A stretch of 64,000 nt of DNA from Algoriphagus sp. AK58 (GCF_014324365.1 NZ_QEIG01000008.1:496001-560000), one strand, 5' to 3'; positions 1 through 8,150 are shown, counted from the stretch's first letter. Numbers and translations: made by a program. Notes: generated by a model from the letters alone, not told the origin.

Positions 1-495
1 ATCAGAGGGAGTCCAAAGCAATCCTCCTGAAATCAAATCCGGAGAAGTTCCGGTAGAGTCAGCCCATTCGAAAAAAGATCTTAAAGCCAGAACAGGATTA
101 CCTAATGGAAATATAAAAATAGGTATGTATTGGGGTAAAACTCCCTTCAACAACTCTGAAAGATCCTCTACTCCATGAAGGTGAAGAACCAATCCTTCAG
201 CCCCATTTTCTAAAGCTTGAATCACTTGCTGATTGGAATCTCCCGGAAGAACACTAATCAAGTTAGTCCAAACTCTAGGAGGCAAGCCGGGAATTTCATT
301 TTGCGGATGAAAACGATGCTGAACAGCAGGGCCATTCAGATCTTCGGAGGTATAAAAAGGAGAAAGTTTAATTTTTCCCCAAAGAGTTGAGCCCAGTGAC
401 TGCTCAAAATCCTTTCCTTTTAGATCCCGGGTGGCTTGGGCAATCCAGTCCGCTTTTCTGGATGCTTCAAATTCCGGAAACAAGTCTTCTGTCAT
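1..495 (-). CDS. mutA: Methylmalonyl-CoA mutase small subunit, N-terminal part
   Basis: The frame reads leftwards from the ATG at 493-495 and is still open at the window edge, so only about 165 N-terminal residues are visible. It begins MTEDLFPEFEA and continues with the mutase-family pattern DWIAQATRDLKGKDFE, then a TLWGKIKLSPFYTSEDL-type stretch, as in the small (B12-free) subunit that pairs with MutB to interconvert methylmalonyl-CoA and succinyl-CoA in the cytosol. The assignment rests on this N-terminal pattern recalled from the family. It is divergent from dnaA. MeaB, the GTPase chaperone of this mutase, lies about 3 kb away, which supports the call. A large subunit should lie beyond the left edge. 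A fused single-chain mutase cannot be excluded from this fragment. Confidence 0.78.
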   Translation of the reverse strand, partial: MTEDLFPEFEASRKADWIAQATRDLKGKDFEQSLGSTLWGKIKLSPFYTSEDLNGPAVQHRFHPQNEIPGLPPRVWTNLISVLPGDSNQQVIQALENGAEGLVLHLHGVEDLSELLKGVLPQYIPIFIFPLGNPVLALRSFFEWADSTGTSPDLISGGLLWTPSD

Positions 496-858
496 AAATG
501 GGTTTATCTTAGTATCGAATCAACAGGTTCAAAAATAACTATTCCCTCCATGTTTGACAGAAGGATTTTTGGATAAAAGTAAGATTGCGGCCAGTTTATG
601 GTAACGGCTTGATTTTCAGCAGCACCCTTATAAATACTTGATTTACAAAGAATACCATATAAATATTTACCGAAAATTCAGTTTACATCCGATTAGTTCT
701 TAGTTCTCGGAATCCCCCATATAAAATTGGGGCAACAACTTTATTTGATCAATCTTTCACTTTTTCAAGCCAATTTTGATTTTTTATTTAAGTTAATTTT
801 CCACAAATTTGACGCCCTTGCCTTATCTGGGCAGCGGGATTTAGCCAGCCTTTTTCTA
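496..858. promoter_or_regulatory. Divergent intergenic region before dnaA with one DnaA-box-like site
   Basis: This 363-base AT-rich gap separates mutA (minus) from dnaA (plus) and must carry both promoters. One DnaA-box-like nonamer, TTTTCCACA, lies at 797-805 (one mismatch to TTATCCACA). It could serve dnaA autoregulation. I see no cluster of DnaA boxes or tandem AT-rich 13-mers, so an origin here is not supported by the sequence alone. No convincing TAnnTTTG element could be paired with an upstream TTG; TAATTTTC at 794-801 is the nearest match. No gene is seen in the gap. Confidence 0.4.
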
Positions 859-2277
859 ATGAGTTCAGAAGCCAGTGCAGTTTGGAATGAATGTTTGCGT
901 GTGATCGAACAACACGTAAATGAGCAGAGCTTTTCTACCTGGTTTAGACCTATCAACCCAGTTAAACTAGAGGGTTCAAGCCTTACCATTCAGGTTCCGA
1001 GTCAATTTTTTTACGAATGGCTGGAGGATAATTATGTTCAGGTCCTCAAATTGGCTATCAAAAGTACGCTAGGCCCAAATGGACGCTTAGAATATGCCGT
1101 TGTCGTGGATAAAGGCAATTCCTCCAACCAGCCTTATGTAGTTTCTTACCCTCAGGGAAATAATGTCGCAAAAAAAACCGCAACCAATCCTGTAGAGGTC
1201 AAGACTCCTTTTGAAATGCAATCCTTGGATGCAGACATGCTTACACAAAGCAATCTGAATCCCAATTATACCTTCAGTACATACATAGAAGGAGACTGTA
1301 ACCGATTGGCACGTTCGGCAGGTTTTGCAGTAGCCACCAAGCCAGGTATCACCTCTTTCAATCCTCTGATGGTCTATGGAGGAGTAGGACTTGGAAAAAC
1401 TCACCTGGTACAGGCCATCGGCAACGAGATCAAAAATGGACCTGAGGACAAATTTGTACTCTACGTATCCTCCGAAAAGTTTGTGAATCAATTCATGGAT
1501 TCCATCAAAGATGGCAACGTGAAGAGCTTTACCAACTTCTACATGCAGGTGGATGTACTGATTATTGATGACATTCAGTTTTTGGCCGGAAAGGACAGGA
1601 CTCAGGAGATGTTTTTCCACATCTTCAACCACCTGCACCAAAACAAAAAGCAAATCATCATGACTTCCGACTGTCCCCCAAGGGATCTGAAGGGGTTGGA
1701 GGAGCGTTTACTTTCCCGATTCAAATGGGGATTGACGGCGGATTTGCAAATGCCGGATTTCGAAACCCGTGTGGCCATCATCCGCAGAAAGATGGAGTCG
1801 GAAGGAATTTTTATTCCGGATGATGTCGTGGAGTACCTTGCCTACACCGTAGACACCAATGTCCGTGAACTGGAAGGAATTCTCATTTCATTGATCGCCC
1901 ATGCTTCCCTCAACCGGGTAGAGATCAATCTGGAATTGGCTAAAACAGTAATCAAAAACTTCATCAAGGACATCGAGACTGAAGTGGGCATTGATTTTAT
2001 CCAAAAGTCGGTCTCAGAATATTACGGCATTCATCCTGATGAATTAAAAGCCAAAACCCGCAAGAAAGAGATCGTAATAGCGAGGCAGATGGCCATGTAT
2101 TTTTCGAAAGAATTCACTCAACATTCCCTTAAATCCATTGGCTACCATTTTGGAGGTCGTGACCACAGTACGGTTATTCATGCGGTGCAGACCGTCAATG
2201 ACATGATCGAAACCGACGCCAGCTTCCGCAATGCCGTCAATGAGTTGAAGAAAAAATTTAAGATGAGGTCGTATTGA
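859..2277 (+). CDS. dnaA: Chromosomal replication initiator protein DnaA
   Basis: This encodes the AAA+ initiator that binds DnaA boxes at the origin and opens the duplex. The start chosen is ATG at 859 (MSSEASAVWNECLRV), giving 472 residues. The frame is open upstream to 727, but those 44 residues do not resemble DnaA, whose N-terminal DnaB-interaction domain begins with this VWNECL pattern. Domain III has Walker A GGVGLGKTH (about residue 174) and Walker B IIDDIQFLAGK. The C-terminal DNA-binding domain has the DnaA signature GGRDHSTVIHAV near the end. Length and motif order are normal. It stands alone, divergent from mutA and followed by a toxin-antitoxin pair on the same strand; no dnaN or recF is next to it, as is usual in Bacteroidota. 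Confidence 0.98.
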   Translation: MSSEASAVWNECLRVIEQHVNEQSFSTWFRPINPVKLEGSSLTIQVPSQFFYEWLEDNYVQVLKLAIKSTLGPNGRLEYAVVVDKGNSSNQPYVVSYPQGNNVAKKTATNPVEVKTPFEMQSLDADMLTQSNLNPNYTFSTYIEGDCNRLARSAGFAVATKPGITSFNPLMVYGGVGLGKTHLVQAIGNEIKNGPEDKFVLYVSSEKFVNQFMDSIKDGNVKSFTNFYMQVDVLIIDDIQFLAGKDRTQEMFFHIFNHLHQNKKQIIMTSDCPPRDLKGLEERLLSRFKWGLTADLQMPDFETRVAIIRRKMESEGIFIPDDVVEYLAYTVDTNVRELEGILISLIAHASLNRVEINLELAKTVIKNFIKDIETEVGIDFIQKSVSEYYGIHPDELKAKTRKKEIVIARQMAMYFSKEFTQHSLKSIGYHFGGRDHSTVIHAVQTVNDMIETDASFRNAVNELKKKFKMRSY

Positions 2278-2397
2278 TTGCGGACTCTAGTTTGAAATCG
2301 AATCCCCCAATGGACTTAGTTATTTTTTTTGAAAAGCGAATTTATCCTATCCGAATTTGATCTGAATTCGTTTAACTTGAATAAAATTTAAATAAAC

Positions 2398-2619
2398 ATG
2401 GAAAATTCCTTAAAACTTGAGTTGATAGAAAAACTTTTGAAAGTAAATGAAGAACAAATTCTACTTGAAGTAAAATCCGTATTAGATCAGACTTTTTTAG
2501 ATTCAAAAATTCCTAACGAGCTTTATAATGAACTGGTGCAAAGACGTGAACGAGCCATTAAAGGCGAGTCGAAACTTTATTCTTGGAAAGAAATTAAGAC
2601 CGAGCTTTTAAATAAATAA
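2398..2619 (+). CDS. Antitoxin of a RelE/ParE-type addiction module
   Basis: This is a 73-residue, Lys/Glu-rich and mostly helical protein. It ends with the pattern R(x)6G(x)6-8W.EIK (RRERAIKGESKLYSWKEIK) that is typical of small addiction-module antitoxins paired with ParE/RelE toxins. The role is to bind and neutralise the toxin encoded five bases downstream and, in such modules, often to repress their own promoter. The partnership with the next gene is the strongest evidence. There are 120 bases of AT-rich leader after dnaA, enough for an own promoter. There is no clear DNA-binding fold in the sequence, so autoregulation is not shown. Confidence 0.8.
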   Translation: MENSLKLELIEKLLKVNEEQILLEVKSVLDQTFLDSKIPNELYNELVQRRERAIKGESKLYSWKEIKTELLNK

Positions 2620-2624
2620 CCAGA

Positions 2625-2918
2625 ATGCCTTTTGACTTGGAGATCTTAGAGGAGGCAAAATTTGAAATTGAAGAAGCTTTCCATTTTTACGAATCCAAGC
2701 AACTCGGCTTAGGGGTGTATTTTTTAGAAAACCTTTATGAGCGATTCAACTCAATCAGTACTGACCCTTTAAAATATAAAATCAAGCGCTCTCCCTTTAG
2801 GGAAGCACTCCTTTCAAAATTTCCACATCTTGTTATTTTTGAAGTATTTGATGAAAAAATTCTCGTCTATTCGGTTTTTCATACAAGTAGAAATCCGATA
2901 AAAAAGCCTAAAAAATAG
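2625..2918 (+). CDS. RelE/ParE-family toxin
   Basis: This 97-residue protein shows the RelE/ParE layout. An N-terminal beta strand and two helices (EAKFEIEEAFHFYESKQLGLGVYFLENLYERF) are followed by a stretch RSPFREALLSKFPHLVIFEVFDEKILVYSVFHTSRNP, which matches the Arg- and His-containing C-terminal strands of the family. RelE members cut mRNA in the ribosome and ParE members poison gyrase; the sequence alone does not decide which. It begins five bases after the antitoxin stop, so the two are translated together. Its last codons contain a hairpin that seems to act as terminator for the opposing minus-strand gene. The frame looks intact. Confidence 0.88.
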   Translation: MPFDLEILEEAKFEIEEAFHFYESKQLGLGVYFLENLYERFNSISTDPLKYKIKRSPFREALLSKFPHLVIFEVFDEKILVYSVFHTSRNPIKKPKK

Positions 2919-2921
2919 GCT
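2900..2921 (-). terminator. Terminator for the DUF3298 gene, embedded in the toxin 3' end
   Basis: AGCCTA and TAGGCT form a 6-bp stem at 2905-2910 and 2916-2921 with a loop of A. An A-run just left of the stem becomes a U-run on the minus strand, so it fits the end of the minus-strand gene that stops at 2921. Nearly all of it lies inside the last codons of the toxin gene. Confidence 0.55.
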
Positions 2922-3691
2922 CACCACCTCACTGCATCACCCAATTCCTCCTTGTTAAATTCCAGTTCGGTGTAGCCCAATACATAAGGTCCAATTTCAT
3001 AAGGGACATAGACTATCCAAAACTTCCCCTCCCGAAACCCCATCGCATTGGCAAGAAAAAACCCGGTTTCAGGGAGTGAAAAGCGTCCATCCTCTGTCAA
3101 ACCTGTTCCCTCCTCCACTTTATGGTGTTCTCTGAACTTTTTCTCGGCTAGGTTAATCAATTTCGATTCGTCCAGAATCAATTGATTCCTCTCTAGTTCT
3201 TCACCAGTTACCGCATCAAAATTGGAAAAGGAAACCAAGCTATTGGGATGTGCTCCTCCGAGAAAGGAAAACTGCGCAAAATATACAGAAAGAGTGTTTG
3301 CTGACTGATAGGAAACACTACCCTCTGCCTGGATTTCCCAACCTCCGTAGCTGTCCGGAAACTCGGACTTGAAGGCGGTAAAAGAAGCTAAGAAATCATT
3401 CGCCAAAGAGTCCAGAGGCCGGCTGGACGATGCTTCGCCGTACTGAGCCAGCCTTCTCAGTTGAGCTTGGATCCCTTCATTGATTTTGGAGGCATTTTCC
3501 CCTCCATCAGCCACCGGCCAGACCAACCTTAGCTTGGCACAATTATCCCCTACACAAGACTCCTGAACCAAAGAATCCAATTGAAAAGTCATTTCCGACT
3601 TTTCGGAAAGGCTGACTTGTCCTTCTCTTTTACCACAGGAAAAGAAAAAAAGGACGACTATTCCAAAAACCCACTTCATATCCGTTTTCAT
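2921..3691 (-). CDS. DUF4163/DUF3298 (RsiV-like) lipoprotein
   Basis: This 256-residue envelope protein has a lipoprotein signal peptide (VVLFFFSCGKRE). Its body fits the paired DUF4163 and DUF3298 domains: an N-terminal half with LRLVWPVADGG, then FSFLGGAHPNSLVSFSNFDAVTGEEL, and a C-terminal YVPYEIGPYVLGYTELEF that is typical of DUF3298. In the anti-sigma factor RsiV this fold binds lysozyme; no anti-sigma or membrane-spanning region is present here, so only the extracytoplasmic domain is shared. Its start overlaps the end of meaB by four bases (ATGA), so the two are cotranscribed, although no functional link is obvious. The biological role is unknown. Confidence 0.85.
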   Translation of the reverse strand: MKTDMKWVFGIVVLFFFSCGKREGQVSLSEKSEMTFQLDSLVQESCVGDNCAKLRLVWPVADGGENASKINEGIQAQLRRLAQYGEASSSRPLDSLANDFLASFTAFKSEFPDSYGGWEIQAEGSVSYQSANTLSVYFAQFSFLGGAHPNSLVSFSNFDAVTGEELERNQLILDESKLINLAEKKFREHHKVEEGTGLTEDGRFSLPETGFFLANAMGFREGKFWIVYVPYEIGPYVLGYTELEFNKEELGDAVRW

Positions 3692-4674
3692 CGGGTTAAA
3701 AACAAGTTGATCAACTGCTGAGCCAAAACTCCGGGGTGAAGCTCTCCAGATTTCACTTTTGGCTTTCCCTCTTGCAGGTATTCACTGACTTTCTCATTTC
3801 GAAGAAAAGCCTGTCCGAGCAAGTCCTGAATCTGGTCTTCAAGCCAGTTGATTCGTTGCTCTGCCCGATTGGTTTCCCAAAAGCAAGAGTCTTTCATTTT
3901 CCGCTCATACTCTTTTATCAAATCCCAGACTTTTTCCAAGCCCAATCCGGTCAGGGAGGAAGCAAGGATGACTTTAGGAGACCAGTTTTTTCCGGACTGA
4001 GGAAAAAGATGAAGCGCATTCCGGTAATTGGTTTTTGCTTTATTGGCCAAGTCCAGATTGTCCCCATCCGCCTTGTGGATGACCAGTCCGTCCGCCATCT
4101 CCATGATGCCTTTTTTGATCCCTTGCAGCTCATCACCAGCTCCGGCAAGCATCAGAAGAAGGAAAAAGTCCACCATGTTTTTAACTGCAGTCTCGCTTTG
4201 TCCTACACCCACAGTTTCGATCAAAATCACATCAAAACCAGCCGCCTCACAGAGTAGCATGGCTTCTCGGGTCCTTGCGCTCACTCCTCCCAAAGTATGC
4301 CCGGATGGGCTGGGACGAATAAATGCCCGCTTGTCTGCAGCGAGGGCTTCCATTCGGGTTTTGTCTCCCAGAATACTCCCTTTGGTGAGTTGACTGCTTG
4401 GGTCCACGGCTAGAACGGCTACTTTTTTCCCCTGATCCAAGAGTAACTTTCCAAAAGCCTCGATAAATGTACTCTTCCCCACACCCGGAACACCGGTAAT
4501 TCCGATTCTTAGCGAATTCCCGGTAAGGGGCAAGACCTCCTGTACCAGCTGAGAAGCAAGCTCCTGATCGGCTGCGAGCATACTTTCTACCAAAGTAATG
4601 GCCTGACTGAGAATCACTCGGTTACCAGACCGGATTCCATCCGCATATGCCGAGAGTGATAGACGCTTTCTCAT
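3688..4674 (-). CDS. meaB: Methylmalonyl-CoA mutase-associated GTPase MeaB
   Basis: MeaB (ArgK family, G3E P-loop GTPases) guards adenosylcobalamin loading and protects methylmalonyl-CoA mutase from inactivation in the cytosol. The 328 residues carry Walker A GVPGVGKSTFIEAFG (about residues 60-74), the family stretch AVDPSSQLTKGSILGDKTRM, the switch ETVGVGQSE and HKADGD as the guanine-specificity region. Length is normal. It follows a four-base overlap with the upstream small membrane protein gene and itself overlaps the DUF3298 gene, forming a three-gene minus-strand operon starting at 5075. The start of its likely client, mutA, lies at the left edge on the same strand, separated by dnaA and the toxin-antitoxin pair. 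Confidence 0.95.
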   Translation of the reverse strand: MRKRLSLSAYADGIRSGNRVILSQAITLVESMLAADQELASQLVQEVLPLTGNSLRIGITGVPGVGKSTFIEAFGKLLLDQGKKVAVLAVDPSSQLTKGSILGDKTRMEALAADKRAFIRPSPSGHTLGGVSARTREAMLLCEAAGFDVILIETVGVGQSETAVKNMVDFFLLLMLAGAGDELQGIKKGIMEMADGLVIHKADGDNLDLANKAKTNYRNALHLFPQSGKNWSPKVILASSLTGLGLEKVWDLIKEYERKMKDSCFWETNRAEQRINWLEDQIQDLLGQAFLRNEKVSEYLQEGKPKVKSGELHPGVLAQQLINLFLTR

Positions 4675-5075
4675 GGATTAGTGAAGGAAAATCTGCTTTC
4701 ACCCATCGGAGTCTTTTCGTATTCGGCAAGTAAAAACACACGGTATTTCTCGTCAAAAAAGGGAGCCTTGGGATTGAGCAAGAGTTTTTCAGAAAGGTTG
4801 CCGGAGAAAAAAAACACATGGGTTTTTCCATATTTAGAATGAGGTTGGGCGTCGGCAAATTCTTTCATCCAAGAGGGACTTTCATCCAAAACACGAACAG
4901 CAAGCACTCTCACTACCGGACCGGTATTGTTTTCATTTCGGAAATATCCGATTTCCTCGTATTTCCCCTCCCACTGCTCAAGACCGGGTTGAGAAAGACT
5001 GGAGTTGATGATTTGGTAGATGACGATTCCGACCAAGATCCCCATCGCATACAGGATGACTTTATTCCTTTTCAA
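4671..5075 (-). CDS. Small membrane-anchored protein of unknown function
   Basis: This 134-residue protein has one N-terminal membrane segment or uncleaved signal anchor (VILYAMGILVGIVIYQII) followed by a soluble domain with no motif I recognise. The soluble part has a DESPSWMKEFADAQPHSKYGKTHVFFF stretch and ends RFSFTNP. It is the first gene of the operon with meaB (four-base overlap), and lies 54 bases from hemJ, which is transcribed in the other direction. The conserved-looking overlap with meaB suggests a stable gene order, but I cannot infer a function. Confidence 0.75.
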   Translation of the reverse strand: MKRNKVILYAMGILVGIVIYQIINSSLSQPGLEQWEGKYEEIGYFRNENNTGPVVRVLAVRVLDESPSWMKEFADAQPHSKYGKTHVFFFSGNLSEKLLLNPKAPFFDEKYRVFLLAEYEKTPMGESRFSFTNP

Positions 5076-5129
5076 AAACTTTAGCTGGTTTATGGTGTTA
5101 AGGCCTTAATTTAGCCCAAAATTCTGACA

Positions 5130-5672
5130 ATGGGTTTCGAGTACGTCAAAGCGCTTCATATCATTTTTGTAGTCACTTGGTTTGCAGGACTGTTTTACAT
5201 CGTAAGACTGTTTATCTACCAGACTGAAGCGCTTGAAAAACCTGCAGCCGAACGGAACATTCTGAAACCACAACTTGACTTGATGGCAAGCCGGCTTTGG
5301 TACATTATCACTTGGCCATCGGCAGTGTTGACTTTGATTTTTGGAGCGTGGGTACTCTATTATCGTTGGGGATATATGCAGCTGGGTTTTATGCATGCCA
5401 AGCTGGGTTTTGTCTTTCTGCTGTACCTCTACCACGGATTTTCACATGTACTTTTTAAAGAATTGCAAGAGGGGAAAGCAAGATGGAATTCCACCAAACT
5501 GAGACTTTGGAACGAAGTTGCCACGATTTTGCTTTTTGCTATTGTATTCCTGATCGTGCTCAAAAGCACCCTTAGTATGGTTTGGGGAATAGCCGGATTG
5601 ATCGGATTAGCCATTTTGCTGATGCTGGGAATAAAGGCTTACAAAAATTACAGACTAAAAAAAGGAGAATGA
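5130..5672 (+). CDS. hemJ: Protoporphyrinogen IX oxidase HemJ (CopD-related membrane protein)
   Basis: HemJ oxidises protoporphyrinogen IX to protoporphyrin IX in haem synthesis in bacteria lacking HemG or HemY. The 180 residues form about four to five membrane segments. The family marks are visible: KALHIIFVVTWFAGLFYIVRLF at the N terminus with the conserved His, ASRLWYIITWP, and MHAKLGFVFLLYLYHG with conserved Lys and His. The start ATG at 5130 places the first helix at once after MGFEYVK. The stop overlaps the start of the SCO gene (ATGA), and the third gene is a cytochrome c, so the operon joins haem synthesis with electron-transfer proteins. Databases often label such proteins CopD or hypothetical. 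Confidence 0.88.
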   Translation: MGFEYVKALHIIFVVTWFAGLFYIVRLFIYQTEALEKPAAERNILKPQLDLMASRLWYIITWPSAVLTLIFGAWVLYYRWGYMQLGFMHAKLGFVFLLYLYHGFSHVLFKELQEGKARWNSTKLRLWNEVATILLFAIVFLIVLKSTLSMVWGIAGLIGLAILLMLGIKAYKNYRLKKGE

Positions 5673-6301
5673 AGACTTACCGACTGCTTATTGGATTGCT
5701 TATAATAGGAGCTGCAGCCTGCAAGCCTGCAGGAGAAAACAGCGCAGCCAATCTAGAGCTCCCGATACTGGGCGAGCGCTATGTAGACGACAATCAAGAC
5801 ACCGTCTACCATAAAATCGCTGAATTTTCATTTATCAACCAAATGGGTGATACCATCAGCAATGAGGATGTCACCGGAAAAGTATATGTGGCGGATTTCT
5901 TTTTCACCACTTGCCCTACCATCTGTCCTGTGATGAAAAAAGAAATGCTAAGGGTATATGAAAAATATAAGGACAACCCCAACTTCAGAATACTGAGCCA
6001 TTCGATCGATCCTACCCACGACACGCAGGAAGTGTTGAAAGAGTACGCGGAGAAACTGGGAGTGGAAAATGCTTCTACCTGGAATTTTCTCACAGGAGAT
6101 CAGGAAAAAATCTTTGAAATCGGTCAGACTAGCTACCTCACCACGGCGATGGCTGATCAGATGGAGCCGGGCGGCTTTCTTCACAGCGGTGCCTTTTTAT
6201 TAATCGATCAGCAGGGAAGAATCCGTGGCGTATACGATGGTACCAAAACAGACCAAGTGGACCGTCTGATCAATGACATTCCAAAAATCCTTAATCCATG
6301 A
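5669..6301 (+). CDS. SCO1/SenC family copper chaperone lipoprotein
   Basis: SCO proteins carry copper, and possibly reducing power, to the CuA site of cytochrome c oxidase at the outer face of the inner membrane. The start chosen is ATG at 5669, overlapping the hemJ stop; it gives 210 residues beginning MKTYRLLIG and a lipobox GAAACKP. The thioredoxin-like fold shows the copper motif CPTICP (C82 and C86) and the third ligand His at about residue 172 (FLHSGAFLLID). Length and spacing are typical. The frame is open further upstream to 5582 inside hemJ, but that extension is not signal-like. It is the middle gene of the hemJ-SCO-cytochrome operon. Confidence 0.95.
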   Translation: MKTYRLLIGLLIIGAAACKPAGENSAANLELPILGERYVDDNQDTVYHKIAEFSFINQMGDTISNEDVTGKVYVADFFFTTCPTICPVMKKEMLRVYEKYKDNPNFRILSHSIDPTHDTQEVLKEYAEKLGVENASTWNFLTGDQEKIFEIGQTSYLTTAMADQMEPGGFLHSGAFLLIDQQGRIRGVYDGTKTDQVDRLINDIPKILNP

Positions 6302-6750
6302 AGCGACTGGGTATAACCGCTTTGGCTATACTGACCTTGGCATCCTGTAGCCCAAAACCAAGTTCAGAGGAAAATACCCTGGCTCAAATCTCCGATCCGG
6401 AGGTTATGAAATACGCCGTGATGGGAAAGCAACTCTATGAAAATTATTGCGGAAACTGCCACCAATCCGATGGGCGGGGCCTTGGTAAATTAATCCCTCC
6501 GTTGCGAGATTCCGACTACTTCCAAGCCAGTGTGCACCGCACCGTTTGGATTATGCGAAACGGACAAAAAGGTAAAATCCTGGTAAATGGGGAGACTTAC
6601 AACCAGGCAATGCCTGCAAATCCACAGCTTAAACCACTGGAAATCGCCCAGATTGCCACTTACCTTTACAATATCTGGGGAATGAAGGAGGGGGTTATTT
6701 CAGCCCCAGAGGTAGAAAATTATCTTAAAACTGCCCCTGAGGGATTTTAA
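6298..6750 (+). CDS. Class I cytochrome c lipoprotein
   Basis: This 150-residue exported monohaem cytochrome c has a lipobox (LTLASCSP) and a haem motif CGNCH at residues 51-55, followed by QSDGRGLGKLIPPL, which is typical of small class I cytochromes. A Met in YNQAMPANP is the likely axial ligand. The gene overlaps the SCO gene by four bases (ATGA) and ends the hemJ operon. Its stop overlaps by four bases with the stop of the convergent minus-strand gene. It may take electrons to the terminal oxidase that SCO helps to mature; this is inferred from context. Confidence 0.93.
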   Translation: MKRLGITALAILTLASCSPKPSSEENTLAQISDPEVMKYAVMGKQLYENYCGNCHQSDGRGLGKLIPPLRDSDYFQASVHRTVWIMRNGQKGKILVNGETYNQAMPANPQLKPLEIAQIATYLYNIWGMKEGVISAPEVENYLKTAPEGF

Positions 6751-7169
6751 TCAGCCAAAAGAACGGCCGCTTTATCTAAAGCCGCTTTGATATCCTCATT
6801 TACTTTGGTGACCTGAATCATTTGACCCTCCAGATAGGCCTTTACTTCCTCTGGAGTTTGCTCTCCGTCCTCATTATTATACTGCCTCATCCAAACAAAC
6901 ATACCCTCGTAGGCTTGATTGAGCTGAGTAGCCAAATTTTTGAGCTCATTGATTTTTTCCAAATCGGGAGCTTCTGCACTCTCCAACTCCTCTGCCTTTT
7001 GCATCGCTGCTTTCTCGAATGCCTTTAACTGCCCCATCTTTGGCATGACTTCATCGTGAACAGCAATCACTTGTTCCCTCAGCACTTTATTTTCTTCAAC
7101 TTGCTTATTTCCACAGGATTGCAAAAAAAGAAACAGCCCAAAAACCAAATAAAAAGGAATAAACTTCAT
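6747..7169 (-). CDS. Helical lipoprotein of unknown function
   Basis: A 140-residue lipoprotein with signal peptide and lipobox (FLFLQSCGNK), then an almost wholly alpha-helical, Glu/Lys/Ala-rich body with heptad-like spacing (KVLREQVIAVHDEVMPKMG and onwards). Similar Bacteroidota proteins are sometimes labelled as viral A-type inclusion proteins only because of their coiled coils. A WMRQYNNEDGEQTPEEVKAYL stretch near the middle is the only distinctive part. It is monocistronic and convergent with the cytochrome gene. No function can be given. Confidence 0.8.
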   Translation of the reverse strand: MKFIPFYLVFGLFLFLQSCGNKQVEENKVLREQVIAVHDEVMPKMGQLKAFEKAAMQKAEELESAEAPDLEKINELKNLATQLNQAYEGMFVWMRQYNNEDGEQTPEEVKAYLEGQMIQVTKVNEDIKAALDKAAVLLAD

Positions 7170-7294
7170 ACCGCTTGATTTAATTATTGCAAAGATACAA
7201 TTTAATCTTGCTTAAGGTAAAGTTTTATACAATTTTGATTGGAAGTACTAGTTTACAATTCATTGGTTAATTTTGGGAATCTACTTGCCATCCT

Positions 7295-8116
7295 ATGCTA
7301 CCAATTTGTTTTGCCGACGGGAAATTCATCCCAACTGAAACCGCCTCCATTCACCCATCAGACCTTGGACTGATCCGTGGTTATGGGATCTTTGATTTTT
7401 TTAGAACAGTCAATTATCAACCGCTTTTTTTGGAGCATTACCTGGACCGGTTTATTGCTTCTGCAGAAAAGACCTATCTCCCCTTGGAATACAGCAGGGA
7501 GGAATTACGAACGATTATAGCTGAACTAATAGAAAAAAATGATCTTCGACAGGGAGGATTAAGAATGGTCTTGAGTGGAGGAGTGTCCGAAAATCACTTT
7601 TCTCCTGCCAAAGGCAAACTGTTCATTTTTGCAGAATCCCTGATGTTTCCTTCCGAAGAAAAATATCAGCAGGGAATAAAATTACTCAGTCTGGAATATG
7701 TGCGCCCTATCGCTGATATCAAGACCACCAACTACACCCTACCCGTTTGGCACAGCGTCAACTGGAAAAGATTGGGTGCCGAAGATGTGCTGTACCATTG
7801 GAACGGATGGGTAAGCGAAAGTTCCAGAAGTAATTTCTTTTTGGTAAAAGATGGCATCATTCACACCCCGGATCAGCACATTCTGATGGGCATCACCCGT
7901 AAGCATATCCTGCAAATCGCCGAAAATGTAGTCATCCGACCGATCTCCCTTGAAGAAGTATGGGAAGCGGAAGAGGCATTTATTTCCAGCACGACCAAGA
8001 TATTGCTTCCAGTCACTCAGGTTGATGAACGAAAAATCGGCAATGGAAAAGTCGGAAAAATCACACTGGATATTCTGGAAAAATTCAGAGAACTCGAAAA
8101 AGAAACCGTCGCCTAA
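7295..8116 (+). CDS. Class IV pyridoxal-phosphate aminotransferase
   Basis: This 273-residue cytosolic enzyme belongs to fold-type IV, which includes branched-chain and D-amino-acid aminotransferases and aminodeoxychorismate lyase. It has the N-terminal GLIRGYGIFDFFRT, the region IKTTNYTLPV with the PLP-binding Lys, ESSRSNFFLV, and MGITRKHIL for phosphate binding. Its size fits the D-amino-acid transaminase or lyase branch rather than the longer IlvE, and the substrate cannot be fixed by eye. It is transcribed divergently from the helical lipoprotein. A -7-like TAATTTTG lies at 7268-7275, but no well-spaced -33 was found. A strong terminator follows 5 bases after the stop. Confidence 0.92.
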   Translation: MLPICFADGKFIPTETASIHPSDLGLIRGYGIFDFFRTVNYQPLFLEHYLDRFIASAEKTYLPLEYSREELRTIIAELIEKNDLRQGGLRMVLSGGVSENHFSPAKGKLFIFAESLMFPSEEKYQQGIKLLSLEYVRPIADIKTTNYTLPVWHSVNWKRLGAEDVLYHWNGWVSESSRSNFFLVKDGIIHTPDQHILMGITRKHILQIAENVVIRPISLEEVWEAEEAFISSTTKILLPVTQVDERKIGNGKVGKITLDILEKFRELEKETVA

Positions 8117-8121
8117 GTCAT

Positions 8122-8150
8122 AAAAAAAGCTCCTTCCAGGAGCTTTTTTT
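8122..8150. terminator. Bidirectional terminator
   Basis: Seven A, a 7-bp perfect stem AGCTCCT/AGGAGCT with loop TCC, then seven T. It lies between the convergent aminotransferase gene and the minus-strand gene ending at 8154, and fits both strands. Confidence 0.9.

Noticed and set aside
727..858. N-terminal extension of DnaA to an earlier start
   Set aside because: The 44 extra residues do not resemble DnaA, while the family N terminus begins at the ATG at 859. The stretch also contains the DnaA-box-like site.
496..858. Replication origin next to dnaA
   Set aside because: Only one DnaA-box-like site was found and no cluster of boxes or repeated AT-rich units. A skew plot of the genome would be decisive.
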